Shown here: positions 9,226 to 19,042 of the stretch, piece by piece
Layout: each line of letters opens with the position of its first letter
How positions within the stretch are numbered: the first letter of the stretch is position 1
From: an uncultured Clostridia bacterium
GTDB taxonomy: Bacteria > Bacillota > Clostridia > UBA1381
Direction: 5' to 3'
NCBI GenBank assembly: GCA_934487205.1
Contig: CAKSRS010000009.1
Location: 1 to 49,243, forward strand
Length of the DNA: 49,243 nt
Position numbers and translations under genes: made by a program
Notes under the pieces: model-generated
What the model was told of the DNA's origin: nothing
What the model saw: only the letters and a program-made list of their open reading frames with translations
Databases searched by the model: none

Positions 9226-10503
9226 TTAATCATCAAGCATATCCAAAGTTGTGCTGTCCGTGCCGTTTTCAATATCGTCGATAACCTTCAGTCCCAGCGC
9301 ATTCCAGCTCATAAAATACGGACGCATAAGCGGCTGACCGGTCTCGCCGTGATAAAATTCATGTATACAGCCGTTCTGCTCAATATCCGCGGCATATGTA
9401 CGGATTAACCGATACGCCGCGTCAAGCGCTTCCTTTTTATATCCGTAATGGCTCATGGAATACGCCGTCAGGAATGTTGAAAGTCCCCACACGGGTCCCT
9501 GCCAGTTGGACGGATTGCCCATCGGCTCATTATTATACACCATGTCGTGCTTGCTGTGCGAGCGTATTCCGCAGCAGGACAAATACTCGTCCGGCGACAT
9601 TATTTTCTTTACGACTTCCGCCGCCTGTTCATCGCTCGCCGTTTTGCCCCACAAAACGAACAAATTCGCCCAGCTTCGGAATTTCAAAAACGTGTTCCAT
9701 TTTATTGCCTGGAACATTTTCGGGATTTTTACATCATATGTATTTTTCAGAACATCATAAAAGAATTTATCCGCATAATCATAATAATTCTCCCCGATAA
9801 ACGTCTTGAGCTTTGCGGCTTTTTCCTTATAGAAATCTTCTCTGCCCCTGCCGATTTTTATTGAAATCTTTTCCATGGCTTTAAGTTCGCGGTATACCCA
9901 AGTCGCCAAATCCGCACCGGCAACCGTCTTCGGCACCTGTCCGTACAGGCTCGGATTATTGTCCAGTCCGCTCCATGTATTCCATACGTAAAAACCGTCC
10001 TTCATAAAATATTTGTCATGATATGCGACAATATTTTCAAGTTTATCCCAGTATGCGCCGACCCACGAAAAATCGTTCATGCGCTTTGCCGCCATATATG
10101 TAAACTGCGCCAAAATCGGCAGTGTCTGCTCCGTCAGCAGCACCGATCCGTCGCGCTTTACCATTTTTGCCGGCATACCGTCATCACGCGAGCCGTCCAA
10201 AAGTCCGCGTACCGTGCCCTCAATATAGTCCATCTTGTCATCGGGCAGCGAACAGCATATAAAATACGCGTCCCAATCCCACAAATCCTGGTATTCTGCA
10301 CCCGGCACGACAAACTTGTACTTCATATCGCCGACCGGCTCACGCAGACACTTTTCAACCGCTTTGCCAAGATATTCCTTTACCGTTTTAAGCGCCGCTT
10401 TATCATCGGTTATCTTTGATACGTCAATATTCCCCTTAACCGTTAAATTTTCATGTGCGTTTTCGTTATCAAAATACACGTCCCAATATTTCATATTTTC
10501 CAT
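9226..10503 (-). CDS. (Alpha/alpha)6-barrel glycoside hydrolase, tandem paralogue 1, first gene of operon
   Basis: This 425-residue cytoplasmic protein starts at MENMKYWDVYF, with GGGAGG 8 nt upstream. It shows the same motif order as its downstream copy: YQDLWDWDAYF, SGLDNNPSLYG, SNWQGPVWG, IHEFYHGETGQPL and FMSWNALGL. The family is MGH1/GH63-like, cleaving glycosidic bonds with inversion in related enzymes. It differs from the copy in the substrate-facing loop after 'FYVW' (NTWSGLDN here, LQWNGIDN in the copy), which may tune specificity. It is the promoter-proximal gene, led by a roughly 40-nt untranslated region and the conserved upstream element at 10588-10613. Confidence 0.78.
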   Translation of the reverse strand: MENMKYWDVYFDNENAHENLTVKGNIDVSKITDDKAALKTVKEYLGKAVEKCLREPVGDMKYKFVVPGAEYQDLWDWDAYFICCSLPDDKMDYIEGTVRGLLDGSRDDGMPAKMVKRDGSVLLTEQTLPILAQFTYMAAKRMNDFSWVGAYWDKLENIVAYHDKYFMKDGFYVWNTWSGLDNNPSLYGQVPKTVAGADLATWVYRELKAMEKISIKIGRGREDFYKEKAAKLKTFIGENYYDYADKFFYDVLKNTYDVKIPKMFQAIKWNTFLKFRSWANLFVLWGKTASDEQAAEVVKKIMSPDEYLSCCGIRSHSKHDMVYNNEPMGNPSNWQGPVWGLSTFLTAYSMSHYGYKKEALDAAYRLIRTYAADIEQNGCIHEFYHGETGQPLMRPYFMSWNALGLKVIDDIENGTDSTTLDMLDD

Positions 10504-10549
10504 TAGCTTTTCCTCCCGCCGGTTCTTTATTTGACCTGTTTTATAATTA

Positions 10550-10577
10550 ATTATACACTGTGCATATTTTTTTACAA
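10550..10577 (-). promoter_or_regulatory. Promoter of the cytoplasmic glycosidase operon
   Basis: On the minus strand a TTGTAA -35 box (10572-10577) and a perfect TATAAT -10 box (10550-10555) are separated by 16 bp. Transcription would start near 10543, about 40 nt before the first ATG. The -35 box is imperfect, as expected for an activated promoter, and the 26-bp element ends 10 bp upstream of it. Confidence 0.75.
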
Positions 10578-10587
10578 GACGAGATTT

Positions 10588-10613
10588 TTATGTTTTATGT
10601 CGCAATTTTATGT
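10588..10613 (-). promoter_or_regulatory. Conserved 26-bp upstream element, copy A (candidate response-regulator site)
   Basis: On the minus strand this reads ACATAAAATTGCG followed directly by ACATAAAACATAA, so ACATAAAA recurs at a 13-bp interval. The same 26 bases occur at 35510-35535 and a diverged copy at 40889-40914. In all three the element ends exactly 10 bp before the -35 box. The position suits an AraC-family activator bound just upstream of RNA polymerase. The AraC-type regulator encoded at 15948-17546 is the natural candidate. Confidence 0.8.
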
Positions 10614-10621
10614 TTTTATAT

Positions 10622-10658
10622 AAAAAGAACTGCCGCGAATGATTATATTCGCCGCAGT
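10622..10658 (-). terminator. Intrinsic terminator of the transporter/surface-protein operon
   Basis: A 12-bp stem with one mismatch (10629-10640 with 10647-10658) encloses a 6-nt loop. On the minus strand it is followed by TCTTTTTAT. It lies 7 bp beyond the stop codon of the beta-helix gene at 10665 and so closes the long operon. The regulatory element of the next operon begins only 9 bp downstream. Confidence 0.85.
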
Positions 10659-10664
10659 CCCTGT

Positions 10665-13600
10665 TTACTGTTGATTTCTGATTATAATTTCCACTTCTTT
10701 AAATTGCCGGTAAAGCGATAGTATCTTTTGTCTGTCCGAAATATTTTCTGCCATTTCTGCCCGTATTGCCGAAATTCGATTGCGGCAATCTTCCAAAACA
10801 TCGCCGCCAAGCCGTCCCTCCGAAAGTTCTGTCCACTTTTGTGCGGCATCAAGATATGTCCCAAGCCAATACTGCGCAAAATATGAATCATTCATATAAC
10901 CTATTTCTTCGCGGTTGTCTATGGCATTTTGCGAAACATATCGCCCGTCACGGCAAGCAAACTCGTTTTCGGCTCTTTTCCGTATCGATTCGGCATTTGT
11001 GCGTATTCCGGCATTATCCGCAATTGCGGCAGCTGCACCCGGCATAGCGCCCGGCACAAAAACGCTCGGTGCGTCATACCACGTTGTTTCTTTATCGGAC
11101 GAGCCGTTTGTATACTTAACCGATGTCGTATAATTATCCTCTACGGTGCAAGCGTTCGTGTCGCCCGTCACAAATACCGATACCGGAACGTCTTCCAGCA
11201 CATTCCCCCGCACGGTAATCTCCGCTGAACCCGAATCGAGATATATCGCCGACAGATGATTCGCCTGATTGTATATATAATTTCCGCTGATTACCGTGCC
11301 CGGCTGCTGACCGAGGGTATAAATCCCGCCGCCGTCGAAACATAGCTGCATGCAGTCCGATATTTTGTTATCGGCAACAATATTGTCATGGCATGTCGTC
11401 GACGTTTTATTCTGATTCCACCCCCAGCCGACACATATACCCGAATAGGGTACGTCCGCGATTTCGTTATTTTTAACCGACAGCCCGCTTGTGTAATACG
11501 CCTGAACAGCCGGTGCGCCGTAATTTACCGTACCGACACGCGTGATATAATTATCGCTTATCTCATTATTTTTGCACGTCTGCACAATCGGCGCATACGG
11601 CATGCTTTCATTAATAATTCTTACATTGGCAAGACATGTATAGCTGTTTTTCGCCATACGCACGTACCGATACCGTCCGCCGTCCGTAACGGGCATAACA
11701 TAGGTTGTCCCTTTCGTTTCGGTACTGTCCGATATTGTTCCCAAAACCGAATAATCGGCAAAATCCTCATCATTCGACGCCAAAATGCGCACTCCCTTAA
11801 GGTCGCCCTGCAAACCCGTTTTGCCGTTATCCGTCCTTGAATCAATTTCTATCCTGTCAATTTCATACGCGGCGTCAAGGTCAATCTGCCACCAGCATGC
11901 CCCGTCCGGCGGCGACCACATACTGTTCGTATTGCAGTCAATCGCATGCTCGGCATAGGCATTTGTTCCCGCATTTGACTTCGTGCGCTTATTGCCGACA
12001 AGGTTCTTCCCCTGATACACCGTATCTTCGCACACCTGATACAGCGTTCCGACCGTCATGGCGCTGTCGGCAATATCGCAGAAGGTATTCTGCGCAAATT
12101 TGCAGCCGTACACGCCTTCATACATGCCGATTCCGACCGCACCCATATCCCTTATCAGATTATTCTCGAACACAACGCCTTCCGCAAAATTCAGCATAAT
12201 CCCCGCCGTACTTACCATAGCGCCGTATCGGCTGCGCTCGGTTACGGTTTTGTCCGCTACAATCATCTGCGCCTGGTCATTCAAAAGCCCGTGCTCCGCC
12301 GGCTGATACCACGCCGCATTTTCAAATGTAAATCCTTCAAACGTTATATTTTTCACCTTATGATACGCGTCGCTCCCGCGCAAATCCACCAGCGTTTCAA
12401 GCGCCGCGGCATGTACATGCGCCGTTTCCATATCCTCGCCGTCGCGCGGAATATAATAAATTTTCTTCGCGGCTCTGTCATAGTAAAATTCGCCCGGCCC
12501 ATCAAGTTCCTCAAAAGCGTTTTCAATCCAAACATGGTGATTTTCATACATATGATGCTGCACCTTCGACTTTGCCGTATCTATCGCATAGCGCGAAATC
12601 TTGAATTTACTTGCGTCATTTTCCGCCGAAATGTTTTCGACATTCATCAGATATGACTTCCAGCCGCTTGAAAAATGCAGCTGGATATCCGATTGATTTT
12701 TATATGCCGCATACAGGCTGTCCTCTATTATAACGCCGTCATCATAAAATCCGCTTATCCCAATCATATCGCGGCTTTTCGCACGCACGGCGCTTTTTCC
12801 GTTCACCGTCAGCTGCCGCACGGGATTATCGGTTTTATAGTCCGCGCAGTATATATTATCGCTGTACTTCGTCCAGCCGCCGATAATATCCGCACCCGTA
12901 AACACCGCGCCGTCTCCTATCCAATTAACGCGGTATCCGTTGCTGCCACCGTCGTTTTCATCAAACGCAAGCGTATTTAAAAGGCGGTAAACCCCACCCG
13001 CAACATGCACGTTAATATCCGCGTCCATATCCGCATTTAAAAGGCGGACTTCCCGCATGGCGCGCTCCGGAGTGCGAAACGGTGCGGCAAGAGTCCCCGC
13101 ACCGTCGTCACTGCCCGCCGCCGAAACGTATATTTCATTTTCCGGCACACATTCCTCAATTTTATCGGTTATCGGCTCGGTGCCGTTTTTCATTATAAAT
13201 ATCCGATAAATTCCGCCCCTTTGCGGCTCAGCGCGCTCCGATAAATTTATATTCAGGCGCACACCGCCGTTTCCCGGCGCAATCTGCGAATCCGCCTTTG
13301 TGCTTACAAGCCTTCCATCTTTCGTATATTCCGCATACACCATCATTACCGGCACATCTGCGTCGGTATTATTTATAACATCGGCGGCAAAGCTTACGGC
13401 ATTTTTATCAAGAATACTTTCGCACCTGTTTCCCGATATATCCCAAAACGAAACATTATCCGCATGCACCGCGGGTATATCCTCAATTCTTTCATCAAGC
13501 ACCAGCGATATCGCCGATACATTACAGCTGCCTATGCCCGATATTGTTATGACAGCCTCACCGCGCGGCAGCGTAATCCCCCGCACAATCTCTTTCGGCG

Positions 13601-14258
13601 TGTTTATGTCCGCGCTTTTACCGGGCGTGCATTCATACCTATATCCATTGTACGTAACGGCGGATTTTTCATTCGCCGGCGCACCCTGATAATTCAGCTG
13701 CACGCTGTATTTGCCCGCAAACGGAACGTCAAAGGCGTATGACGCGAAAGTATTGTCGTAAAAATACCACCTGTCGCCGTTGTCGCCTCCGCTCGGCGTT
13801 TCCACCCATTGCTTAACCGATTTATAAATCCGTGTTTCCTCTTTTACAAGTTCAAGCGCAAATCCGCTTACAATTCCGCCCTTTGTGGTGGAAAATCTGA
13901 TTTTCCTTGCGCCTTCGTCAAGATAAACATTTTCCGAAACGGTTATATTCTCATTCCCGTCCCCCTTTTTCCAGCCGCCGTACGCTTTACCCGCGTCCGC
14001 CGTTACAGTAAACACCGCATCGCCCACCAGATTATGGCGCGTTATTGTCATTTTATAAATTCCGCCCGACGGGATATCTACCGTGTATTCCGCCCAGCCG
14101 CTGTCATAAAAATACCAATCATTTCCCGAATCGATGCCGTCACCGTATGCGTCGCAATCCTTTGCATTCCACGCAATTACGCCGTTATCCTGTGCCTTTA
14201 CCGGCATAATATTCAGCACGCAAATCAGCACCATCAAAACGCTAAAAAACTTTTTCAT
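10665..14258 (-). CDS. Secreted multidomain beta-helix protein with embedded F5/8C (discoidin) domain
   Basis: This 1197-residue protein has a signal peptide (1-22, cleavage after VKA). Two carbohydrate-binding-like modules follow (about 27-142 and 143-256), homologous to those in the protein at 31293-33542, then an Ig-like module (about 270-375). A right-handed beta-helix starts at about 376 (ENEIYVSAAGSDDGAGTL) and includes FYYDRAAKKIYYIPRDGED. At about 750-885 the helix is interrupted by a discoidin/F5-8C domain (CWWQIDLDAAYEIDRIEID, then YRYVRMAKNSY). It resumes at about 890 and ends near 1060, followed by a charged helical tail. Discoidin and CBM-like modules bind sugars, and the helix may be catalytic. 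The start has AGGAGAAAATA upstream. It is the last gene of the operon, after the histidine kinase. There is no SLH domain, so anchoring is unclear. Confidence 0.75.
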   Translation of the reverse strand: MKKFFSVLMVLICVLNIMPVKAQDNGVIAWNAKDCDAYGDGIDSGNDWYFYDSGWAEYTVDIPSGGIYKMTITRHNLVGDAVFTVTADAGKAYGGWKKGDGNENITVSENVYLDEGARKIRFSTTKGGIVSGFALELVKEETRIYKSVKQWVETPSGGDNGDRWYFYDNTFASYAFDVPFAGKYSVQLNYQGAPANEKSAVTYNGYRYECTPGKSADINTPKEIVRGITLPRGEAVITISGIGSCNVSAISLVLDERIEDIPAVHADNVSFWDISGNRCESILDKNAVSFAADVINNTDADVPVMMVYAEYTKDGRLVSTKADSQIAPGNGGVRLNINLSERAEPQRGGIYRIFIMKNGTEPITDKIEECVPENEIYVSAAGSDDGAGTLAAPFRTPERAMREVRLLNADMDADINVHVAGGVYRLLNTLAFDENDGGSNGYRVNWIGDGAVFTGADIIGGWTKYSDNIYCADYKTDNPVRQLTVNGKSAVRAKSRDMIGISGFYDDGVIIEDSLYAAYKNQSDIQLHFSSGWKSYLMNVENISAENDASKFKISRYAIDTAKSKVQHHMYENHHVWIENAFEELDGPGEFYYDRAAKKIYYIPRDGEDMETAHVHAAALETLVDLRGSDAYHKVKNITFEGFTFENAAWYQPAEHGLLNDQAQMIVADKTVTERSRYGAMVSTAGIMLNFAEGVVFENNLIRDMGAVGIGMYEGVYGCKFAQNTFCDIADSAMTVGTLYQVCEDTVYQGKNLVGNKRTKSNAGTNAYAEHAIDCNTNSMWSPPDGACWWQIDLDAAYEIDRIEIDSRTDNGKTGLQGDLKGVRILASNDEDFADYSVLGTISDSTETKGTTYVMPVTDGGRYRYVRMAKNSYTCLANVRIINESMPYAPIVQTCKNNEISDNYITRVGTVNYGAPAVQAYYTSGLSVKNNEIADVPYSGICVGWGWNQNKTSTTCHDNIVADNKISDCMQLCFDGGGIYTLGQQPGTVISGNYIYNQANHLSAIYLDSGSAEITVRGNVLEDVPVSVFVTGDTNACTVEDNYTTSVKYTNGSSDKETTWYDAPSVFVPGAMPGAAAAIADNAGIRTNAESIRKRAENEFACRDGRYVSQNAIDNREEIGYMNDSYFAQYWLGTYLDAAQKWTELSEGRLGGDVLEDCRNRISAIRAEMAENISDRQKILSLYRQFKEVEIIIRNQQ

Positions 14259-14291
14259 TATTTTCTCCTATCCCGCCCGACGGCAAAAAAC

Positions 14292-15941
14292 TTATGAGTC
14301 CGACGAATTATTATCTATTTTTTTCAGAACAATTCTGACCGTTGTCCCCTCGCCTTCCTTACTTTCGATATCAAAACTGCAATCGCTGCCGTAATACATT
14401 TCAATTCGTTTTCTTGTATTTTTAAGTCCGAATCCCCGCTTGCGCCGTTTGAAATTATCGCCTTTAATACTTTCCAGCGTCTTTGCGTCTATACCGTTTC
14501 CGTTATCCGAGATTTCAAACAGCAACATTCCGTCTTTTTCCTTGCACGATATGTCAAGCTGCGGATTTTCTCTGCCCACCAAGCCGTGCATGGCGGCATT
14601 TTCCACAAACGGCTGCAAAATCATTTTTATTATACAGCTGTCAAGTATCTGCTCATCAATATTCACGCTCATGCGGATTTTGCATCGGTACGTCATCTCC
14701 ACAATATCGATATATTTCCGCAAAAGTTCCACTTCCTGCCTTATCGTTATGACCTCCTGCCCTTCCGACAGAACAAGCCGATAATAGGAAACCATGCTGT
14801 CAATCACATCGGTTATTTCGTTTTCGCCCTTGTCGACAAGCAGCCATTTTACCACCGACAGCGAATTATAAAGCAGATGCGGATTTAACGAATACTGCAA
14901 AAACTTTATTTCCATTTTGTTTTTTTCTTTATTGATTTCCTCTAAATTTTTATAAAGTTCCTTATTGCGGTTGTACACCTCTTTAAACCGCGCCTCGATA
15001 AAGCCGATTTCGTCATTATTCTCGACGTCAATTTCATTCCCGTCCTCCTGCAGCTTATGGACAAAGGAATAAAGCCTGTCGGTTATTTTCGTCAGCATAT
15101 ATTTATACGTCTGCAAAACAGCAAACAGCAGCACCGCTATGGGAACAGAAATCAGCAAAAACATAAATATAACGCTTTTAACAACGCCGCTCATTTTCTC
15201 CGTAACGACAATTGACATATTATTCTCAAACGTCTTTTTTACGCGCAGACTGTGCTTTTGCATAAAATTCCCGTCCGACGCGATAACGTCCGACGAATCA
15301 TTGATAACGGCTATCCCCTCCGAGCCGTTAAGTGAAATTTCGCTCAAAATCCGCTTGATTTTGTCCGAAGATATACTTACCTCCAGCACGCCCAAATCTT
15401 CACTCCCGTATATTCTTTTAAAAAGCCGTATGCGCGAGCCGTCCTCGTCCCAGCGCCAAAGCATTTCATACGGGTGCAGTTTTTCTATTTCATCGAACAA
15501 GCCGCTTTTTTTAAGCCGCTCCGTGTGTAATATGTACGTACCTTCCACGTACGCGGGATTGTGCACGTAAATGCAGTAATCTCTGCTGCCCGACTCGCCG
15601 CTGTTAATAAATCCGCCGATAAATTTCCCGAGAAGGCGGTAATCCTCCATCATTTCCCCCACCGGGTACTCGCCGTCGTGCGACAAAAGCTCCATCACAA
15701 GTTGACTTCCCGTAATATTTACAGCCGAATTTAACATATTATTAAATTCATTATTTACCTGATAGTACGCAAAATCAAGCTTATACCTCATATTCTCACG
15801 GCTTGAATTTACCTTCAATATATAAGTTATAACAAACAGCAGCAAAAGAACAACCGCAAGCACAATCAACAAAGTTGTCGATATAAGCTTCAGCAATGAT
15901 GATTTTATTTCCTCATGTCCTTTTTCCTTGTAAATATTCAT
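14292..15941 (-). CDS. YesM-family sensor histidine kinase
   Basis: This 549-residue membrane kinase has a first transmembrane helix at about 18-42, an extracellular sensor region of roughly 210 residues, and a second helix at about 253-276. A HAMP-like segment and coiled coil follow to about 340. The His_kinase domain has FLQYSLNPHLLYNSL with phospho-acceptor His355, and the ATPase domain has LQPFVENAAMHGL, ISDNGNGID and GFGLKNTRKRIEMYYG. This is the family of sugar-sensing kinases paired with YesN-type regulators. It starts 6 bp after the regulator stop with no clear ribosome site, so translation is probably coupled. The extracellular sensor probably reads the oligosaccharide or its loaded binding protein, which is inference. 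Confidence 0.92.
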   Translation of the reverse strand: MNIYKEKGHEEIKSSLLKLISTTLLIVLAVVLLLLFVITYILKVNSSRENMRYKLDFAYYQVNNEFNNMLNSAVNITGSQLVMELLSHDGEYPVGEMMEDYRLLGKFIGGFINSGESGSRDYCIYVHNPAYVEGTYILHTERLKKSGLFDEIEKLHPYEMLWRWDEDGSRIRLFKRIYGSEDLGVLEVSISSDKIKRILSEISLNGSEGIAVINDSSDVIASDGNFMQKHSLRVKKTFENNMSIVVTEKMSGVVKSVIFMFLLISVPIAVLLFAVLQTYKYMLTKITDRLYSFVHKLQEDGNEIDVENNDEIGFIEARFKEVYNRNKELYKNLEEINKEKNKMEIKFLQYSLNPHLLYNSLSVVKWLLVDKGENEITDVIDSMVSYYRLVLSEGQEVITIRQEVELLRKYIDIVEMTYRCKIRMSVNIDEQILDSCIIKMILQPFVENAAMHGLVGRENPQLDISCKEKDGMLLFEISDNGNGIDAKTLESIKGDNFKRRKRGFGLKNTRKRIEMYYGSDCSFDIESKEGEGTTVRIVLKKIDNNSSDS

Positions 15942-15947
15942 AACTTA

Positions 15948-17546
15948 TCACGCACTATTCTTACTGCGGTATTCCGACGGCGTCATGCCGGTATAGTTTC
16001 TGAACAGGTTCGCAAAATACTGCTTTGATGTATACCCGACCATTTCAACGATTTCATATATTTTATAACGGCGGTCTTTTAAAAGCAGCTTTGCATTTTC
16101 AATCCTGACCTTCGTAAGATAGTCAAATATCGTCTCGCCCGTGGACTTTAAAAATATTGAATTTGCATGCACGGTGCTCAAAAACACCTGCGACGATATT
16201 TCATTGATATTCTCAATCCCGGCATACTGTGTGTTCACGATATCCTTTATCTTCTCGATAAGAACCTCATACCTGTCCTGTTTTTTATTATCAAAATACT
16301 GTTTGGTAAACATAAGAATATTGCTTATAAACATTCTCACATTCTGAATACTTTTTGCGTCAAAGATTTTGTTCCATATCATATATTCGTTGCCGAAAAT
16401 ATGCTCGAAACTTTCGTCCTTTTCAAACAGCACCACATTGAGCGCCGTAACAATGTTAAAGAGCATGTTTCGCACAAAGTTTTCGTTGACAATCATCTTT
16501 TCGGGACAATATACGTCAACAAATTTTGCGATTTCATCGTCCTCCGAGTCATTTTCGACCACGTTGGTTATCTTCTTTTTCAGTTCGTTTATGTCGTACT
16601 GAATCATTTCGTCATAATCCACTATTGTATCTGTTAAAAACACTCCGCCCTGTTTTGAACAGATAAAATTACTCTGCACAAGCAGCGCACGCTGGAAATA
16701 TTTAGGGATATCCTCAATCCTTTTCGTCGTTCCGCCGATAAATACCGATATATCCCGCCCCGTTTTTTCCTTTACAACGCCTTTTAATTTCTCGAATTCT
16801 TCAATCAGCAGATTTTCGACCTCCTCGGCGTTGTCGCTGTTATCCGCAAAAAACATGAACGCGATATCCTCATGCGAATGAATAAACGCAAACACGCGGT
16901 TTGTGAGCGTAAATTCCGATTTTAAAAATACGTCCATAACGCTGCTGACATTAAGATACATCTGCGACACCGGCGTTTCAAAATCGGTGTTTACGCCGAT
17001 AAGCCCCACCGAAACGAAACGCCGCACGTCCATATTCAGAACGCTTAACTTCGTCTTTTCATAATTCAGACTTCCGTACAGCAAATCCTTCGCCGCCTGC
17101 TGCGTAACCATCGGCATAAATTCCTTGATTTGCTCCTCCAATGCGATAATCTTATTATTCGACTCGTTAATAATGTCCTCCTTTTTCATTACATTTTTAA
17201 CGATGCCTTTAAGCTTATCAACATTAATCGGCTTAAGAATATACCCGAAAGCCTCAAGCTCAATAGCCTCCCTTATATACTCGCTCTCATCAAAACTGCT
17301 GACAAATATAAACTTTGACGCGACCTTTGCTTTAACGATATTTTTCGCCATCTCTATACCGTCCATTATCGGCATGGAAACATCGGTAAGTATTATATCC
17401 GGATTTTCTCTGACAGCCGTTTCATATCCGTTTTTTCCGTTCTGCGCGCAGAGTACCTGTGTAAATCCCAATTCGCTCCATATCTTTAGCTTTGACATGG
17501 CATTAAGTTCAATGCAGTTATCATCAACAATCAAAACGGTACGCAT
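15948..17546 (-). CDS. YesN-family response regulator with AraC-type HTH
   Basis: This 532-residue protein has an N-terminal receiver domain (1-120) with the acidic pair in IVDDN, phospho-acceptor Asp55 in IILTDVSMP and the conserved lysine in YILKPINVD. A long central region (about 120-420) of unknown fold follows, then a C-terminal AraC-type double helix-turn-helix (about 430-532) ending YKIYEIVEMVGY and FANLFRNYTGMTPSEYR. It is an activator paired with the adjacent kinase. The gene follows the SLH-protein stop by 3 bp and has only a weak GTGGAA ribosome site. It is the best candidate to bind the element repeated at 10588, 35510 and 40889, because AraC-type regulators commonly bind tandem half-sites upstream of -35. 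The target assignment is inference. Confidence 0.92.
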   Translation of the reverse strand: MRTVLIVDDNCIELNAMSKLKIWSELGFTQVLCAQNGKNGYETAVRENPDIILTDVSMPIMDGIEMAKNIVKAKVASKFIFVSSFDESEYIREAIELEAFGYILKPINVDKLKGIVKNVMKKEDIINESNNKIIALEEQIKEFMPMVTQQAAKDLLYGSLNYEKTKLSVLNMDVRRFVSVGLIGVNTDFETPVSQMYLNVSSVMDVFLKSEFTLTNRVFAFIHSHEDIAFMFFADNSDNAEEVENLLIEEFEKLKGVVKEKTGRDISVFIGGTTKRIEDIPKYFQRALLVQSNFICSKQGGVFLTDTIVDYDEMIQYDINELKKKITNVVENDSEDDEIAKFVDVYCPEKMIVNENFVRNMLFNIVTALNVVLFEKDESFEHIFGNEYMIWNKIFDAKSIQNVRMFISNILMFTKQYFDNKKQDRYEVLIEKIKDIVNTQYAGIENINEISSQVFLSTVHANSIFLKSTGETIFDYLTKVRIENAKLLLKDRRYKIYEIVEMVGYTSKQYFANLFRNYTGMTPSEYRSKNSA

Positions 17547-17549
17547 TAT

Positions 17550-19022
17550 TTATTCCACACTTTCAGCAAATTTCATCAGCTTATCCGTGAGAACGGCACA
17601 CGCCGCACGGGTTATAAATTCCTTCGGGCAGAACATATTATCCGATGTTCCGCTGATGATGCCCTCTTCTTTCAGCGAATATACCGCAGCAGCGGCATAT
17701 TCCGATATATCGCCGTCATCGGCAAAACGTGCGTCGGACATATTGAGTCCGCGTATACCTGCGGCAATTCTGTAAGCTATGCACGCAAAATCCTGACGCG
17801 TTATATACAAGTCCGGTGCAAAGCTATCCTCCGATACGCCCGAAATTATGCCGTTTGAATACAGCGTGTCTATATATTCATATGCCCAGTGACCGTTTAT
17901 ATCCCAAAATTTTGCTTTTCCGCCGTTTTGCAGCTTATCCGAAAACGCGCGCTTTATCATAACCGCCGCCTCCGCGCGGGTTATGTTGTCCGACGGCGCA
18001 AATTCGGTTTCGCTCCTTCCGCTTATAACGCCCTTTTCGGTTAATCTGCCGACGCTTTCTTTTGCCCAGTCAAAGCCGTCCATATCGGCAAATCCGCCCG
18101 GCATTTGCGTATCCGGCTTATTGTTATTTCCGTTTATTATATCTTCGGACGGCTTGATAAACGGTTTTCCGCCCGACGAGCCGCCGCCCCCGCCCGATGA
18201 ACCTCCGCCGTTATTTTTGCCCTTTACCTCTGCAATGGCTGAATTGATTGCCGTTTGCAGCGCGGCTGCGGTTTCATACGTTTTTGCGCTGATTTTCATT
18301 GAAACGGCGTCGCGGTCGGTTTGCGTTAAGCCGAGATATCCCGACAAATCAAGACCCAAATCGGCATTATTATCCGTTAAGAGTCGTTCCGTTTCGCCCC
18401 ATACGCACTCGGACAGTCTCGCCAATACGGTATTCGCGTTAAAGCTGCTGCCGAAAACCTCAAATGACGCATAACTTTTATGCGATACTGCTTTATATAC
18501 GCGCTGTTTATTTGCTTCGTTCAGCGAAAGAAATATCCCGCCGCTGCTCATATCAAGTTTCAGCACATCATTATACTTTTCAATATACAGCGGAATATTT
18601 TCCTCCGATGCGTTTTGCAAAAGCGCCAGTATTTCACTTTTATCGGCAACATACAGGCAGTCTGTATATACATTATTTTTCACGCTTACACGTATCTCAT
18701 AATCATTCATGGTGCAGCCCGATGGCAATTTGAAACCGTCAAAAGCAAATGACTTTTCCGCGACGCGTACATCATCTATATGCACCGCCAAATCCGCAAT
18801 TTCCGTCTCGCCGCTTTCCGCTTTGTCCAAATCCGCGCCCGGTTTCATAAGCATAAGGTGCACTGTTTCGCCGTCAATCGAATAATCAAAAGTTCCGCTT
18901 ATCTTTACAACGCGGCTGTCTCTGTCATAGTCCGCATTGATAATCTTATCCTGCGCAAAAACGTTCGGCGCAATCAGCAAGACCGCAACGATACTGCATA
19001 ATGCCGATAAAAATTTTCTCAT
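17550..19022 (-). CDS. Secreted SLH-domain protein with C-terminal wall anchor
   Basis: This 490-residue protein has a signal peptide (1-23, VFA cleavage) and an N-terminal region of about 240 residues that I do not recognise, starting with a short beta domain. A flexible Gly/Ser-rich linker (about 268-308) leads to three C-terminal SLH repeats (about 310-360, 372-422, 430-480), each with 'ITRAEAAVMI' or 'ITRQDFACIA'-type signatures. SLH triplets bind pyruvylated secondary cell-wall polymer, so the N-terminal domain is displayed on the surface. Its start has GAGGAGAAAATGGT upstream. It lies between the larger SLH protein and the response regulator. It may be a scaffold or binding protein for the locus, but function is unknown. 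Confidence 0.85.
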   Translation of the reverse strand: MRKFLSALCSIVAVLLIAPNVFAQDKIINADYDRDSRVVKISGTFDYSIDGETVHLMLMKPGADLDKAESGETEIADLAVHIDDVRVAEKSFAFDGFKLPSGCTMNDYEIRVSVKNNVYTDCLYVADKSEILALLQNASEENIPLYIEKYNDVLKLDMSSGGIFLSLNEANKQRVYKAVSHKSYASFEVFGSSFNANTVLARLSECVWGETERLLTDNNADLGLDLSGYLGLTQTDRDAVSMKISAKTYETAAALQTAINSAIAEVKGKNNGGGSSGGGGGSSGGKPFIKPSEDIINGNNNKPDTQMPGGFADMDGFDWAKESVGRLTEKGVISGRSETEFAPSDNITRAEAAVMIKRAFSDKLQNGGKAKFWDINGHWAYEYIDTLYSNGIISGVSEDSFAPDLYITRQDFACIAYRIAAGIRGLNMSDARFADDGDISEYAAAAVYSLKEEGIISGTSDNMFCPKEFITRAACAVLTDKLMKFAESVE

Positions 19023-19042
19023 ACCATTTTCTCCTCACAATA

